Below are positions 63,078-64,000 of a stretch of DNA of 64,000 nucleotides, one piece after another (positions within the stretch are counted from its first letter, which is position 1; each line of letters opens with the position of its first letter). The DNA lies in the NCBI GenBank assembly GCA_036365145.1, contig JAEOAD010000026.1, positions 1,833,501 to 1,897,500 of the forward strand, given 5' to 3'. The position numbers were made by a program, and so were the translations under genes. The DNA comes from Orientallactaga sibirica (Eukaryota > Chordata > Mammalia > Rodentia > Dipodidae). The notes beneath the pieces were generated by a model. The model made no database searches. It saw only the letters and a list, made by a program, of their open reading frames with translations, and had not been told where the DNA came from.

Positions 63078-64000
63078 CAAGGTGTTCAGGTTAAGGCGTC
63101 ATTGTGATATTGTTAGGTGTTCAGGAACTGGTCTATTGTGATATTGTGTCAGGTGTTCAGGTTTTCTATTTGATATTTGTGGAGGTGTTCAGGTTAAGGC
63201 GTCTATTGTGATATTGTGTCGAGGTGTTCAGGTGAAGGCGTCTATTGTGATATTGTGTCTAGGTGTTCAGGTGAAGGCGTCTATTGTGATATTGTGTGGA
63301 GGTGTTCAGGATCTATTGTGATATTGTGTCGAGGTGTTCAGGTGAAGGCGTCTATTGTGATATTGTGTCTAGGTGTTCAGGTGAAGGCGTCTATTGTGAT
63401 ATTGTGTGGAGGTGTTCAGGTGAAGACGTCTATTGTGATATTGTGTCGAGGTGTTCAGGTTAAGGCATCTATTGTGATATTGTGTCGAGGTGTTCAGGTT
63501 AAGGCGTCTATTGTGTTATTGTGTCGAGGTGTCTATTGTGATATTGTGTCAGGTGTTCAGGTGAAGGCGTCTATTGTGTTATTGTGTGGAGGTGTTCAGG
63601 TGAAGGCGTCTATTGTGTTATTGTGTGGAGGTGTTCAGGTGAAGGCGTCTATTGTGATATTGTGTCAAGGTGTTCAGGTGAAGGCGTCTATTGTGTTATT
63701 GTGTCGAGGTGTTCAGGTGAAGGCGTCTATTGTGTTATTGTGTGGAGGTGTTCAGGTGAAGGCGTCTATTGTGTTATTGTGTGGAGGTGTTCAGGTGAAG
63801 GCGTCTATTGTGTTATTGTGTCAAGGTGTTCAGGTGAAGGCGTCTATTGTGTTATTGTGTCGAGGTGTTCAGGTGAAGGCGTCTATTGTGTTATTGTGTG
63901 GAGGTGTTCAGGTGAAGGCGTCTATTGTGTTATTGTGTCAGTGTTCAGGTTAAGGCGTCTATTGTGTTATTGTGTCGAGGTGTTCAGGTGAAAGCGTCTA
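63078..64000 (+). repeat. 39-bp minisatellite running off the window
   Basis: Roughly two dozen units of about 39 bp: 'aggtgttcaggtgaaggcg' followed by 'tctattgtgttattgtgtsg'. The early units (to about 63580) are degenerate, vary in length and mostly have 'gtgatatt'. Later units are near identical with 'gtgttatt'. The array is open at the right end. Confidence 0.95.

Noticed and set aside
63216..63953. 245-codon open frame at the right end
   Set aside because: It is the translation of a 39-bp tandem repeat whose period is a multiple of three. The other frames are equally open and there is no gene context.
57600..64000. Possible neighbouring gene such as SUSD2 downstream of Ggt5
   Set aside because: Expected from mouse gene order as I remember it, but no exon of any such gene was recognised in the window.

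Overview
This is mammalian nuclear DNA from a rodent. The SINE content is the main clue. There are dozens of B1-type (7SL-derived) copies and dozens of tRNA-derived SINEs of the B2 superfamily with intact A and B boxes, plus one ID-like element. The exact variants (a B1 with the segment 'gagactacatagtgaattcc' and a tRNA SINE opening 'ggctggagagatggcttagc') fit a jerboa-type (Dipodoidea) genome best. That species-group call is an inference from memory of SINE families, not a database match.

The window holds one biological unit: two complete, intact, head-to-tail gamma-glutamyltransferase genes on the + strand. Ggt1 (coding 16924-34059, 12 coding exons, 568 aa) is followed 3.9 kb later by Ggt5 (coding 37960-57309, 12 coding exons, 570 aa). 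Every splice junction could be placed by codon continuity. Both genes share the same 11 intron phases and nearly equal exon lengths, as expected for an old tandem duplication. GGT1 is the type II membrane ectoenzyme that starts extracellular glutathione breakdown. GGT5 is the paralogue that preferentially cleaves leukotriene C4 and glutathione conjugates. Both keep the autoprocessing and catalytic threonine (Thr380 and Thr388), so both look functional.

Layout: 1-16.9 kb has no recognisable protein gene. It is SINEs plus unique sequence that may contain alternative noncoding first exons of Ggt1 (candidate donors at 11975, 13954 and 16392). 16.9-34.2 kb is Ggt1. 34.2-37.9 kb is the intergenic and Ggt5 promoter interval. 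38-57.4 kb is Ggt5. 57.4-63 kb is intergenic repeats (SINEs, hAT-like DNA transposon relics, LINE-1 tails). 63.08-64 kb is a 39-bp minisatellite that runs off the window.

The most interesting observations are these. (1) The longer tRNA-SINE subfamilies carry a CTCF-like core (CCACAAGGGGGCGC or CCACTAGGTGGC) in at least nine copies. (2) The 10-mer TGCTGAGTCA, an NRF2/Maf-type core, recurs five times, including a 66-bp duplication in Ggt1 intron 3. (3) Ggt1 intron 1 uses a GC donor where Ggt5 uses GT. (4) Four SINEs of different subfamilies are stacked in Ggt5 intron 8, separated by the same GGACATAG-type direct repeat. No new protein-coding system was found.
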